Assembly: GCF_900220965.1 (NCBI RefSeq)
Contig: NZ_OBQC01000010.1
Span: 85,809 to 149,808 of the forward strand
Direction: 5' to 3'
DNA from: Ureibacillus acetophenoni
GTDB taxonomy: Bacteria > Bacillota > Bacilli > Bacillales_A > Planococcaceae
Length of the DNA stretch: 64,000 nt
The notes under the pieces were generated by a model. The model worked only from the letters and a program-made list of their open reading frames with translations. It did not search any database and was not told the DNA's origin. Shown piece by piece: positions 34,960-43,233 of this stretch. The stretch's first letter is position 1; each line of letters begins with the position of its first letter. The position numbers and the translations under genes are program-made.

Positions 34960-35787
34960 ATGAAAGAAACCATTTTCGAAACATTAAAGAATCTTAGTTT
35001 TACCGAATATGAGGCGAAGGCGTATCTTGCTTTATTGGAAGAATCTCCGTTAACTGGATATGCAGTAGCGAAAAATTCTGGTGTACCACGGTCAAAAATA
35101 TATGAAGTTCTAGATAGTCTTGCTGTACGAGGAGATATATTGGTTAGTCCAGGAAACACGCCACAATATACTCCTGTTCCTGCAAAGGAGCTAATTAAAA
35201 ACCGCCGTAGAGTAGCAGAAGAGAACTTCGAATTAGCGGAAAAATCATTAGCAGAGTTCGAACGCTCTGCAAGCGACCGTGAAAATATTTGGAATATTAC
35301 GGGAAGCAATGAAATACTCGCTAAAGTAAAACAGTGTATAGCATCTGCCAAGAAAAGAATTCTCATAGAAGTTTGGAAAGAGGAATTTGAAGAACTGGAG
35401 CCAGATCTTAGAAAGGCAGCAAATAGTGGAGTCAACGTAACGATTATTGCTTATGGAAAAATCGCCTCTGATTTCGCAAATGTTTATCTTCATTACATGG
35501 GAGATAAAATTACGGATGAGTACGGTGGGCGATGGATTGTTGTAAGTGCAGATGATTCAGAAGTGGTTGCAGGCATTGTCTCTCTTGGGAAGGATAGCCG
35601 TGCTGCCTGGACAAGGCATGTCGGTTTAGTCATGCCCATAACAGAAGTCATCATTCATGATCTATATCTCATGGAAATTATGGAGAAACATCGAGAACTG
35701 ATGGAAGAAAGTTTTGGAGAAAACCTAGTGAATTTACGTCGTAAGTTTTCTATTTATCCAGACTTTAAAAAACATTATTTTAAATAA
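34960..35787 (+). CDS. TrmB-family transcriptional regulator
   Basis: 275 residues, ATG with GGAGGA upstream. Residues about 8-75 form a winged helix (LSFTEYEAKAYLALLEESPLT, then GVPRSKIYEVLDSL), diagnostic of TrmB. A coiled linker follows (NRRRVAEENFELAEKSLAEFE), then a PLD-like TrmB regulatory domain (about 110-240) that normally binds a ligand such as a sugar. Divergence from the LysE exporter and shared operators suggest the ligand is the exported metabolite. Confidence 0.85.
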   Translation: MKETIFETLKNLSFTEYEAKAYLALLEESPLTGYAVAKNSGVPRSKIYEVLDSLAVRGDILVSPGNTPQYTPVPAKELIKNRRRVAEENFELAEKSLAEFERSASDRENIWNITGSNEILAKVKQCIASAKKRILIEVWKEEFEELEPDLRKAANSGVNVTIIAYGKIASDFANVYLHYMGDKITDEYGGRWIVVSADDSEVVAGIVSLGKDSRAAWTRHVGLVMPITEVIIHDLYLMEIMEKHRELMEESFGENLVNLRRKFSIYPDFKKHYFK

Positions 35788-35793
35788 ATTGTT

Positions 35794-35818
35794 AGGACAA
35801 GGAACTGCCCCTTGTCCT
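35794..35818. terminator. Hairpin between convergent genes
   Basis: AGGACAAGG-AACTGCC-CCTTGTCCT, a perfect nine-base stem. No clear T-run on the plus side; on the minus side AACAATTTATTT follows. Confidence 0.5.
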
Positions 35819-35833
35819 ATGATTCTCTGTCTT

Positions 35834-36520
35834 TTACTTAATTATCTCTAACAAACTCTCTAACTGATTGATTTCATAAGTAGGTTTTATAGAAGTATGA
35901 TTTTCTTTTTGTGTCGGATTGAACCAACAAGTATCAATCCTGAAGTTATTGCCACCTTGAATATCGGAAGTCAATGAATCACCAACCATTAGCACATTGG
36001 ATTTATCTGTAATCTGTAACTGATCAAAGGCATAATCAAAAATCTCCGTCTGCGGTTTCTGGAATCCAGCCGATTCAGAGATAATGATCTGTTCAAAAGC
36101 ATCTTTTAACGGAGAATTATTAATTCTTGCTGTTTGTACATTTGTGAATCCATTTGTAATAATTGCTAATCGTTTATGAGATAGCCCCTTAACAACCTTT
36201 TCAGCACCTTGCACGAGGTGCGATTGCTCACCAAGGAACTTTAAATACTCTTGATTAAATAAACTAGCGTCCAAATCAAGTGCATGTTCCTCAAATAATC
36301 TTCGGAATCTTTCAGAACCTAGTTCCCCCAGGTTCATCTTTCCATTCTCTAACTCTCCCCATAATACTTTACTAATTTCTTTATAGCTTTTTTTGTACAG
36401 CGCCAAGCTACCGACTAAATTGTACTGATCAAAAACTTTATGAAAAGCTGCTTGCTCAGATTTCGCAAAATCAAAAAGCGTGTCATCTACATCGAAAATG
36501 ATAATCTCGTAATTTTTCAT
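35834..36520 (-). CDS. HAD hydrolase, YjjG/YfnB-type nucleotidase
   Basis: 228 residues from the ATG at 36520 (AAGGTAGA upstream; the longer frame has a GTG without a site). HAD motifs: I FDVDDTLFDF (about 7-16), II ITNGF, III Lys in GFQKPQTEIF and IV VMVGDSLTSDI. Cap insertion after motif I is helical. The pattern is that of the YjjG/YfnB noncanonical pyrimidine nucleotidases. It dephosphorylates small phosphate esters, possibly damaged nucleotides, in the cytosol. Confidence 0.87.
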   Translation of the reverse strand: MKNYEIIIFDVDDTLFDFAKSEQAAFHKVFDQYNLVGSLALYKKSYKEISKVLWGELENGKMNLGELGSERFRRLFEEHALDLDASLFNQEYLKFLGEQSHLVQGAEKVVKGLSHKRLAIITNGFTNVQTARINNSPLKDAFEQIIISESAGFQKPQTEIFDYAFDQLQITDKSNVLMVGDSLTSDIQGGNNFRIDTCWFNPTQKENHTSIKPTYEINQLESLLEIIK

Positions 36521-36740
36521 TTTGTCATCTACCTTCAATTCTGTTTCAATAAATCCTCTCACACAAACTATTGATATTCAAGGAGGCGCGGCGACAGTGT
36601 TGAATCAAGGAGAAAGCGATTATGACAATTAGATAAAGTTTCTTCCCTTGGTAAGAAAAGGATTTATTTTTTCACCCGCGAAACTTTAGAAATTAAGTAC
36701 ATAGATTAAATAAAGTAAACAAATAGAATCGGGGAAATGA

Positions 36741-37010
36741 ATGCGTTCAATTAAATACTTTTTTATACATTTTTTAAGTGAGCCATGGTGGTTTAAGCTA
36801 TTAATTATCGCCACTTTGTTTAGCTCAATTTTCTTTAGTAGCTTCCTCTTCGAATCCCAACCTTACTTACAAAGTTTCGCTAAGTTAGCTGCAGCTGTTT
36901 TCTTTGGTGCCTACGGTTATAAGATGAGAAGAAGTCGAATGCACTTTAGAGTATTCTCTTCCTTGGCTCTACTCTGTATCGTTTTAGCAATACTAGAGCT
37001 TTTATGGTAA
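36741..37010 (+). CDS. Small membrane protein
   Basis: 89 residues, ATG with GGGGAAA upstream. Three hydrophobic stretches (about 17-37, 46-60, 70-88) with a basic loop YKMRRSRMHFR between the last two. Family unknown. Confidence 0.55.
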   Translation: MRSIKYFFIHFLSEPWWFKLLIIATLFSSIFFSSFLFESQPYLQSFAKLAAAVFFGAYGYKMRRSRMHFRVFSSLALLCIVLAILELLW

Positions 37011-37104
37011 TGGAAAAGTATTTCAACTGTTTATCACAAGGCTTAATAGATTATTTCCCCAATAACCAAAAAGGATTTACTAAAAGATATAAGGAGGAAA
37101 ACAG

Positions 37105-38064
37105 ATAAAAGCAGCCATTTATAAATCCTATGGCCCACCGGAAGTACTGGAGATAACAGATGTTGAACGGCCAACCATCAAAGATGAGGATAGGGTGTTG
37201 ATTAGAGTGCATAATGCTTCGGTCAATCCATATGACAATCTGTATCGAAAGGGATATTTGCCAACCAGGTTAGGGAATGGTCTTTCAAAACCCAAATCTC
37301 TAATTTTGGGAATAGATGTTGCGGGAACCGTTGAAGCAGTCGGCAAAAATGTACAAAAATTTAAGGTTGGAGATCGTGTTTTCGGGAGTTGTGTTGGGTC
37401 TCATGCTGAATTTGTCTGTCCTCGCGAGGGAGTTCTAAGTATTATGCCGAAAAACGCAACTTTTGAAGAGGCGGCTGCTATACCATGTGCTGCTCAAACA
37501 GCGCTACAAGCTTTAAGAGATGTAGCACAGATAAAGCAGGGCCAAAAGGTTTTGATCTATGGTGCATCAGGTGGTGTTGGGCATTTTGCTGTTCAGCTTG
37601 CAACATACTTTGGAGCTGAAGTAACCGCAGTTTGTAGTACTTCGAATCTTCAGTGGGTTAAAAATCTTGGGGCAGAACACATGATTGATTATACGAAAGA
37701 AGATTTCTCTAATAACGGAAAAAAATACGATGTTATTTTGGATGCGGTTGGTAAGCGTACCTTTTTCAATAGTAGGCGTTCTTTAACTGAGAAAGGTGTA
37801 TACATTACTGAAAATCCACTCACCCCCAAGTACCACCCATTTCAGTTAATGATAAGTCCTTTATTTGGTGGCAAAAAAGCGAAGAACCATCTCGCAAAAC
37901 CTAATGACAAAGATTTAGATTTCCTGCGATTGCTTGTAGAGGAAGAGAAAATAAAACCTGTTATAGAGAAATGCTATCCATTAGATCAGATTATACAGGC
38001 TCACAAACATATTGAAAGCGGCCGCACAAAGGGGAAAATTGTCCTTAAAATCAATATAGAGTGA
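37105..38064 (+). CDS. Zinc-independent MDR alcohol dehydrogenase/quinone reductase, ATA start
   Basis: 319 residues if initiated at the ATA at 37105, which has AAGGAGG 7-8 bases upstream and is followed by KAAIYKSYGPPEVLEI, the usual family N-terminus after Met. The first canonical start, GTG 37195, would remove 30 residues of the GroES-like domain. NAD(P) motif GASGGVGHFAVQLA is at about 155-168; DVAGTVEAVG and GDRVFG are also present; catalytic-zinc Cys/His ligands are not evident. It resembles NADPH:quinone reductases of the MDR superfamily. Either rare-codon initiation or a start-codon mutation applies. Confidence 0.75.
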   Translation: MKAAIYKSYGPPEVLEITDVERPTIKDEDRVLIRVHNASVNPYDNLYRKGYLPTRLGNGLSKPKSLILGIDVAGTVEAVGKNVQKFKVGDRVFGSCVGSHAEFVCPREGVLSIMPKNATFEEAAAIPCAAQTALQALRDVAQIKQGQKVLIYGASGGVGHFAVQLATYFGAEVTAVCSTSNLQWVKNLGAEHMIDYTKEDFSNNGKKYDVILDAVGKRTFFNSRRSLTEKGVYITENPLTPKYHPFQLMISPLFGGKKAKNHLAKPNDKDLDFLRLLVEEEKIKPVIEKCYPLDQIIQAHKHIESGRTKGKIVLKINIE

Positions 38065-38070
38065 TTGCAG

Positions 38071-38110
38071 CGGGCATTAATCCAAAGAGGGATTAATGTC
38101 CTTTTTGTTG
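38071..38110 (+). repeat. Dispersed terminator repeat, hairpin module
   Basis: CGGGCATTAATCC-AAAGAG-GGATTAATGTCC followed by TTTTTG. Terminates the dehydrogenase gene. The only copy seen between 28 and 48 kb. Confidence 0.8.
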
Positions 38111-38131
38111 TAGCATAATACTTAACTAAAT

Positions 38132-38170
38132 GGTTGAATATTAAAAGACTATCTGTTATATTCAACCATA
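38132..38170 (+). promoter_or_regulatory. Palindromic promoter of the leaderless ArsR gene
   Basis: GGTTGAATAT and ATATTCAACC form perfect ten-base inverted arms 16 bases apart. The -35 TTGAAT and -10 TATATT sit inside the arms with a 17-base spacer, and the predicted start of transcription falls on or next to the ATG at 38170. A second palindrome, AACCATATGGTT, spans the start codon. Confidence 0.65.
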
Positions 38171-38511
38171 TGGTTAACCAAAATAATGAACAATTAAACG
38201 AAATTTTTCATGCTTTAGCTGATTCAACGAGAAGAGAAATGGTTCAGATGATGGCGGAAAGAGAAAGGACGGTTTCTGAATTAGCAGAACCATTTGAGAT
38301 GTCCCTTGCTGGAATATCAAAACATATTAAGGTTCTTGAACGAGCAAATTTAGTGGAAAGGAGTATTAATGGAAGAACTCACATCTGTCGATTAAATACT
38401 GAAACATTATCTCAAGCTACTAAGTGGTTACAAACTTATGAGAAGTTTTGGAACAATCGTTTTGATCTACTGGAATACGAGTTAATGAAAGCGAAGAAGA
38501 AAGAAAACTAA
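38170..38511 (+). CDS. ArsR-family repressor, leaderless
   Basis: 113 residues from the ATG at 38170. The winged helix has IFHALADSTRREMVQMM, TVSELAEPFEMSLAGISKHI (recognition helix) and LVERSINGRTHICRL (wing). No Cys-rich metal site is present, as in the non-metal ArsR group usually paired with AHSA1/SRPBCC genes. No ribosome site precedes the ATG, and the promoter places the 5' end of the mRNA at the start codon. It probably autoregulates through the palindrome. The SRPBCC gene follows 18 bases after the stop. Confidence 0.85.
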   Translation: MVNQNNEQLNEIFHALADSTRREMVQMMAERERTVSELAEPFEMSLAGISKHIKVLERANLVERSINGRTHICRLNTETLSQATKWLQTYEKFWNNRFDLLEYELMKAKKKEN

Positions 38512-38529
38512 ACATTGAAGGAGAACTTT

Positions 38530-39027
38530 ATGACGAACATTTCAACAACAACATTAACAATGAAACGAGAATTTAACGTACAACCTGAAAGAGTTTTTGA
38601 TGCATGGTTGAATCCATTAATGATGAAAAAATGGTTTTTCACATTAGAAGGAACGAACAAAGTTGCTCAAAATGACGCTAGAGTTGGTGGTACATGGGAA
38701 ATCGTAGACCACCGAGGGGGAAAAGACTATCGAGCAGTAGGTGAGTACCTTGAAATCGACCCACCAAACAAAATAGTATTCACTTTTAAAATGCCTCAAT
38801 TTAGTGAATTACAAGATATTATTACGGTTGAATTAAAAGAAACTTCTGCAGGCTGTGAAATGACGTTTACCCAGCTAATCCACGTTGAAGAAGAAGAAAA
38901 CTGGACAGCAGCAGATCTTGAAAAAGCTCTTGGTGAATACCATGATGGTTCTGAACACGGTTGGAACTTAATGTTCATGGGTCTGAAAGAACTTGTTGAA
39001 ACGGGATCAATCAGCTACAAAGGCTAA
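38530..39027 (+). CDS. SRPBCC/AHSA1-domain protein
   Basis: 165 residues from the ATG at 38530 (AAGGAGA 5 bases upstream; the TTG at 38515 lies before that site). AHSA1/CalC-like START-fold pattern: REFNVQPERVFDAWLNPLMMKKWF, RVGGTWEIVDHRGG, GEYLEIDPPNKIVFTF and the C-terminal GWNLMFMGLKELVE helix. Proteins of this type bind hydrophobic ligands in a deep cleft and are typically encoded with an ArsR repressor, as here. The ligand is unknown. Confidence 0.85.
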   Translation: MTNISTTTLTMKREFNVQPERVFDAWLNPLMMKKWFFTLEGTNKVAQNDARVGGTWEIVDHRGGKDYRAVGEYLEIDPPNKIVFTFKMPQFSELQDIITVELKETSAGCEMTFTQLIHVEEEENWTAADLEKALGEYHDGSEHGWNLMFMGLKELVETGSISYKG

Positions 39028-39076
39028 TCTTCATAGACAATGGTGTTCGTGTTCATAACAAACCCTTTCCGCCGGA

Positions 39077-39272
39077 GTTGCTCATAAGTATCCTGAAATT
39101 GCTCGTATCTCATGAAAAGTTGCTCGTAAATAGGCTGAACTTGCTCGTAAACTTACAAAAGTTGCTCATAACCAAACCTATGCTTTCGGAGTTGCTCATA
39201 AGTATCCTGAAGTTGCTCGTATCTCATGAAAAGTTGCTCGTAAAAAGGCTAAACTTGCTCGTAAGCTTGCAA
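39077..39272. repeat. 21-bp tandem array, second locus
   Basis: About 9 units of GTTGCTCATAA/TTGCTCGTAA type, the same family as the array at 29172. A higher-order block starting GTTGCTCATAAGTATCCTGA occurs twice about 108 bp apart. Confidence 0.88.
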
Positions 39273-39332
39273 AAATTAAATGCCCTGAATAGAGGCATTA
39301 CTAATATCATTTAATTGAAAGGTGGACAAACA

Positions 39333-39731
39333 ATGTCAAAAGTAACACCATTTTTAATGTTCCAAGAAGGAAATGCAGAAGAGGCAATGAATTACTATAC
39401 ATCGCTAATAGAGGATTCAGAAATAAAAAGCATCGTTCGCTATGGAGCCAATCAAGGCGGTGAAGAAGGGACTGTAATGAATGCAGTCTTTTCATTAAAA
39501 GGTCAGGAATTTATGTGCATTGATAGCAATATAAAACATGAATTTACCTTCACACCTTCATTTTCAATCTTTATTAATTGCGATACTGAAGAAGAAATAG
39601 ACATTCTTTATGAGAAGCTAAGTGATGGTGGCGGAGCTCTTATGCCTTTAGGCGATTATGGTTTTAGTAACAAGTTTGGCTGGCTCGTGGATCGTTTCGG
39701 TGTATCTTGGCAACTGGATTTAGCAAAATAA
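39333..39731 (+). CDS. VOC/PhnB-like protein
   Basis: 132 residues from the ATG at 39333 (AAAGGTGG 7 bases upstream). It has the PhnB/3-demethylubiquinone-9 methyltransferase-like VOC pattern: VTPFLMFQEGNAEEAMNYYTSL, SFSIFINCDTEEEIDILYEKLSDGG (split over about 70-95) and a C-terminal FGWLVDRFGVSWQLDL. It forms beta-alpha-beta dimers with unclear metal use. Function unknown. It ends in a terminator. Confidence 0.83.
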   Translation: MSKVTPFLMFQEGNAEEAMNYYTSLIEDSEIKSIVRYGANQGGEEGTVMNAVFSLKGQEFMCIDSNIKHEFTFTPSFSIFINCDTEEEIDILYEKLSDGGGALMPLGDYGFSNKFGWLVDRFGVSWQLDLAK

Positions 39732-39747
39732 TAAACACAATGAATTA

Positions 39748-39780
39748 GGCGTTTCTCTTAGAGGAGAAATGCCTTTTTAT
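39748..39780 (+). terminator. Terminator of the VOC gene
   Basis: GGCGTTTCTC-TTAG-AGGAGAAATGCC then TTTTTATT. The outline is like the dispersed repeat but the sequence differs. Confidence 0.88.
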
Positions 39781-39891
39781 TGAGCAAAAGTTTGTTTTTA
39801 GATAAAATTACCAAAATTGGAACCTTAACTAATTCCATCCGTATAAGAACTAGGGGAGAAAAAAGTCGAACATAACCTAGGGGTGATAGAA

Positions 39892-40884
39892 ATGAAAGAA
39901 AAGCTACATAACGAAAAATCTCGAAAGAGAAAATACATATTTTATTCAGTAATTGGAATAGCGATTTTGGCGGTAGGTGTAACACTACTGTCAATGAATC
40001 TACTTAAAACAAATGAACATGTGGAATCCGGAGAAATCGACCAGGTGGCCGATACTCAAGACTCCCAACAAGTAGAAGAATCACAAAACTTTCGAATGTT
40101 TGATGATCGAACAGTAAAAATTACGAAATATGAAATGTTCCATAGAACTCCAGCATTTTATTCCCTTGAAGAAGTTGAGTATTTTAGCTTAAGTGACACG
40201 ATTGAAAAATATGCACTTTTCCACCATTTGGATAAACATGGTTATGAAATGGATGAGGCTCGTCGTGACCGCATGCGTGAATGGGTTCGAGGGACATTCG
40301 AGTATGACAAAAAGGATCCAGCGTTAAATGATTATTTTAATAAGATGTTCCACGTACTTCGTATTACTGAAGAAGATTATATTGAACATTATTTATTAGT
40401 CAATAAAGAGTACGAGTTGCTTGAAAATGACATGTACGATAAAAGAATTGGTTTAGACGAAGATGGTGGCTATTACTTTATGGATGCGAAAATGGACTAC
40501 TTAGAACTCGCCGGTATTTCACAATTGCAGTTAATGAAACTTTCAGAGAGAATTCCAGAACGACTAGAACCAATGGATCCACAACCGGAATTACCTTATC
40601 TAGCAGAAGATTCGTACCTACAAGTAACTAAAAATGAAGAAGGGGATTATATTTTTACAAACCCAAGTTATATCTCAATGAGACTAGGTGAACAGTATGA
40701 AGAACTTTGGACAGAGTTGGAATACCGTATTGTAAAAGATGTTTTAACGCGTTTCTCCTTAGAACGTTATAAAGCTGCAGTGGCATCCTACGAAAATGAT
40801 GATCCGCAAAAAGTGGAAGCAGCAAAAGAGCTTGGAGAAATATTAGAAATTCTCGACCGCTCTGTGGATAAAAAATTCTATTAA
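39892..40884 (+). CDS. Membrane-anchored protein with helical extracytoplasmic domain
   Basis: 330 residues from the ATG at 39892 (AGGGGTGA upstream). One N-terminal membrane helix (about 15-36) is followed by a long acidic helical domain. Residues about 90-180 (SLSDTIEKYALFHHLDKHGYEM, DRMREWVRGTFEYD, FHVLRITEEDYIEHYLLVNKEYELL, given in pieces) resemble the SurA-N/PrsA chaperone helical domain without a rotamase domain. The role is unknown; a folding or sensor function is possible. The next gene starts about 30 bases downstream. Confidence 0.65.
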   Translation: MKEKLHNEKSRKRKYIFYSVIGIAILAVGVTLLSMNLLKTNEHVESGEIDQVADTQDSQQVEESQNFRMFDDRTVKITKYEMFHRTPAFYSLEEVEYFSLSDTIEKYALFHHLDKHGYEMDEARRDRMREWVRGTFEYDKKDPALNDYFNKMFHVLRITEEDYIEHYLLVNKEYELLENDMYDKRIGLDEDGGYYFMDAKMDYLELAGISQLQLMKLSERIPERLEPMDPQPELPYLAEDSYLQVTKNEEGDYIFTNPSYISMRLGEQYEELWTELEYRIVKDVLTRFSLERYKAAVASYENDDPQKVEAAKELGEILEILDRSVDKKFY

Positions 40885-40916
40885 TCTCTCAAAAGGTTGA
40901 TTAGGGAGGGAAGGTT

Positions 40917-41180
40917 ATCGATACAGAAAAGAAAAAACTATACCTATCTATGATTCTTGGCTCTATTGGAATGATCCTATTTGCACTAGGGGGAATCCGA
41001 TTTGCAATATTAACTTTCGATGTAGAGGGTTATTTATTATCTGTAATCGGCTTTTCCATAGTCATTAACTATATTTATAGTCTTGAAAAGAAGGCCGGAA
41101 TTAGTAATAAATTCATTTGGATTCGATCAGGTGTATTAATACTAATTGTCGCTGTTATTTCCTATTCCTTATATTTGTAG
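40917..41180 (+). CDS. Small two/three-TM protein with a non-standard start
   Basis: The frame is open from upstream and has strong GGGAGGGAAGG just before ATC 40917, which opens DTEKKKLYLSMILG. The first canonical start is the ATG at 40950, with no site. From ATC the product has 87 residues, from ATG 76. Hydrophobic segments run at about 9-30, 38-55 and 68-86 from the ATC. The charged DTEKKK lead looks like a normal N-terminus for such proteins. Family unknown. It sits between two membrane-protein genes. Confidence 0.5.
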   Translation: MDTEKKKLYLSMILGSIGMILFALGGIRFAILTFDVEGYLLSVIGFSIVINYIYSLEKKAGISNKFIWIRSGVLILIVAVISYSLYL

Positions 41181-41249
41181 ATTAATGAAGTACCTTTTAA
41201 AGTTATAAAGCTACTTAGATAATATGTCAGAAAAATAGAGGGGGATTTA

Positions 41250-41729
41250 GTGAAAGAGAAAAGATCGAAATCCTATATAATTGGCATTGTTGTAATTGGA
41301 CTTTTATTATCATTTAAATCTTTTTACGATCATAGAGAAAGAAATTTAGCTGATGAACTGAAGTATGATCAAAAGGATTATGAATCTTTAACGGCTATTA
41401 AAACTGTTCTGGAAGAAGAGGACCATAATGACTGGGTCACGTCAGACATTGAGCCAATGGAAGAGTTGATAAGTTTCTTAAGTCAATACGATGTGAAAAA
41501 GGTAAATGAGACTCAATTCAACGAAATTGCGAACGATGACTTGAGATTTGTATTCGCAATATACAATTTTAGAGAAAAATCAAAATTCGTTGGGGTATCG
41601 GAAAATACAGTTACTTTAGACGAAGTTATCGGAAGAGGAAAAATATATTTTAAAGTAGTAAACGGTCCAATCGATATGGAGTGGATTAACAGTTATTATG
41701 AAAAATATGGGGAGTTGTATAGAGACTAG
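41250..41729 (+). CDS. Membrane-anchored hypothetical protein
   Basis: 159 residues from a GTG with GAGGGGG upstream. One N-terminal membrane helix (about 8-25) is followed by an acidic soluble domain with helices and a short beta region (LRFVFAIYNFREKSKF...TVTLDE). Extracytoplasmic orientation fits the positive N-terminus. Family unknown. Co-oriented with its neighbours and possibly co-transcribed. Confidence 0.6.
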   Translation: MKEKRSKSYIIGIVVIGLLLSFKSFYDHRERNLADELKYDQKDYESLTAIKTVLEEEDHNDWVTSDIEPMEELISFLSQYDVKKVNETQFNEIANDDLRFVFAIYNFREKSKFVGVSENTVTLDEVIGRGKIYFKVVNGPIDMEWINSYYEKYGELYRD

Positions 41730-41774
41730 CATAACTAAAATGTCACTAAATAAAAACAAGGGGAGTTGAAGTGT

Positions 41775-42107
41775 ATGAGTAAAAAGAATAGTCTACTATT
41801 TTTCCTAACCTTAATTATCGAGGGAGTTATCACCTTTTTAGTCGCAAGTGCGTTCTCGGTTCGATTTATTGAAGTAATGGGGATTCTCGGCGCAGTAATT
41901 TGTGCCTTAATCTATTTATTAACAAGTGGAGGCGGCTCTGTATCAGACTTCTTTACAGCGAGAAATGCAGCCATTACAGGAATCATTCAAAAAAGAGAAA
42001 GCTTTGTATTTAAGAGGGGGCCTGTGTTTTTTGCTTCCCTAGTTTACTTTGGTGTAGGCTTAATTTTCTTTATATTGTTAGTGAGCTCAGTCATTCCTCC
42101 CGCGTGA
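41775..42107 (+). CDS. Three-TM membrane protein
   Basis: 110 residues from the ATG at 41775 (GGGGAG upstream). Hydrophobic segments at about 5-25, 31-50 and 84-108; a polar loop (GGGSVSDFFTARNAAITGIIQ) joins the last two. The pattern is like the C-terminal part of DUF3899 proteins but I am not certain. Function unknown. Confidence 0.55.
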   Translation: MSKKNSLLFFLTLIIEGVITFLVASAFSVRFIEVMGILGAVICALIYLLTSGGGSVSDFFTARNAAITGIIQKRESFVFKRGPVFFASLVYFGVGLIFFILLVSSVIPPA

Positions 42108-42199
42108 CAACGATTGATCTAAAAAAGAAATATATAATTCAATCTAGGCCTACACTAGTGAATAACAATAACAGTATTTAACAATGAAAGGAAACGATT

Positions 42200-43111
42200 A
42201 TGACACTTCAACAATTAAAGTATGCCATTGAAGTCGCAAAAAGCCATTCTATTACTAAAGCGGCTCAAAACTTATTTATTAGTCAACCAAGCCTTTCGAA
42301 TGCTATAAGGGATCTAGAACAAGAATTAGGCATTACGATTTTTTTACGAACTAGTAAAGGAATTACCATTACCCCTGAAGGAACTGAATTTTTAGGTTAT
42401 GCACGACAAGTCGTCGAACAAGCTGAACTATTAGAAGCACGGTATGCAACTGTCCAACCGTCCCAACAGCACTTTTCTGTTTCTTCACAGCACTACGCTT
42501 TCGTAGTTAGTGCTTTTGTAAGGCTTTTTGAAGATTATCATCGAGATGAATATGAATTTACGTTACGGGAAACTAAGACCTATGAAATCATCGAGGATGT
42601 AAAAAATCTACAAAGTGAGATTGGAATTTTATATATAAACGAATTTAACGAAAAGGTTATTCGAAAATTTTTACGAGAAGCCAATTTAGAATTCTATCCA
42701 TTATTTAAAGCGAACCCACACGTATTTATCCATGTTGGGCATCCGCTTGCACACTATCGTTCCGTCACACTAGCGGATTTACATCCGTATCCCTACTTAT
42801 CCTTTGAACAAGGCGAATTTAACTCCTTTTATTTTTCAGAGGAAATTTTAAGTACCGTTTCACGCCCTAAAAATATTAAAGTAAGTGATCGGGCGACACT
42901 ATTCAACTTGTTAATCGGTCTAAATGGCTATACGATTTCGACCGGGGTTATTAGTCAAGAGTTAAATAAAAATATTTGCTCAATTCCTCTTGAAGTCGAT
43001 GAAACGATGACTGTTGGCTATATCGTACATAAGCATATAACAATGAGTAAACTCGCCACTGTCTATATAAATTATTTAAAAGAAACGATTCATGATGAAC
43101 TAAAAGTATAA
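42200..43111 (+). CDS. LysR-family transcriptional regulator
   Basis: 303 residues. The N-terminal winged helix (MTLQQLKYAIEVAKSHSITKA, then QPSLSNAIRDLEQEL) and the type-2 periplasmic-binding-like effector domain are complete. It lies 122 bases before a MetE-like gene in the same direction. A TCAACTTA-AA-TAAGTTGA palindrome precedes that gene, so control of methionine metabolism, in the manner of MetR, is plausible. Start ATG follows AAAGGAAA. Confidence 0.87.
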   Translation: MTLQQLKYAIEVAKSHSITKAAQNLFISQPSLSNAIRDLEQELGITIFLRTSKGITITPEGTEFLGYARQVVEQAELLEARYATVQPSQQHFSVSSQHYAFVVSAFVRLFEDYHRDEYEFTLRETKTYEIIEDVKNLQSEIGILYINEFNEKVIRKFLREANLEFYPLFKANPHVFIHVGHPLAHYRSVTLADLHPYPYLSFEQGEFNSFYFSEEILSTVSRPKNIKVSDRATLFNLLIGLNGYTISTGVISQELNKNICSIPLEVDETMTVGYIVHKHITMSKLATVYINYLKETIHDELKV

Positions 43112-43195
43112 TTGCTCCGAGCTATAGCTTTTACCTATACCACCTGATACTTTTTACGTGTTTCCCTTTAGTTAAATTCCGATGATATGATGAAT

Positions 43196-43213
43196 TCAAC
43201 TTAAATAAGTTGA
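43196..43213 (+). promoter_or_regulatory. Palindrome before the MetE-like gene
   Basis: TCAACTTA-AA-TAAGTTGA, perfect eight-base arms, ending 6 bases before the ribosome site. A candidate operator for the adjacent LysR protein. Confidence 0.4.
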
Positions 43214-43233
43214 GTGTCAAGGAGGAAATGAAA

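Noticed and set aside
36563..36740. AAGGAGAAAGCGATTATG with a four-codon frame
   Set aside because: Good ribosome site but only MTIR before the stop; no evidence of function.
39078..39314. 78-codon plus-strand frame across the second 21-bp array
   Set aside because: Repeat-derived leucine-rich text, no ribosome site.
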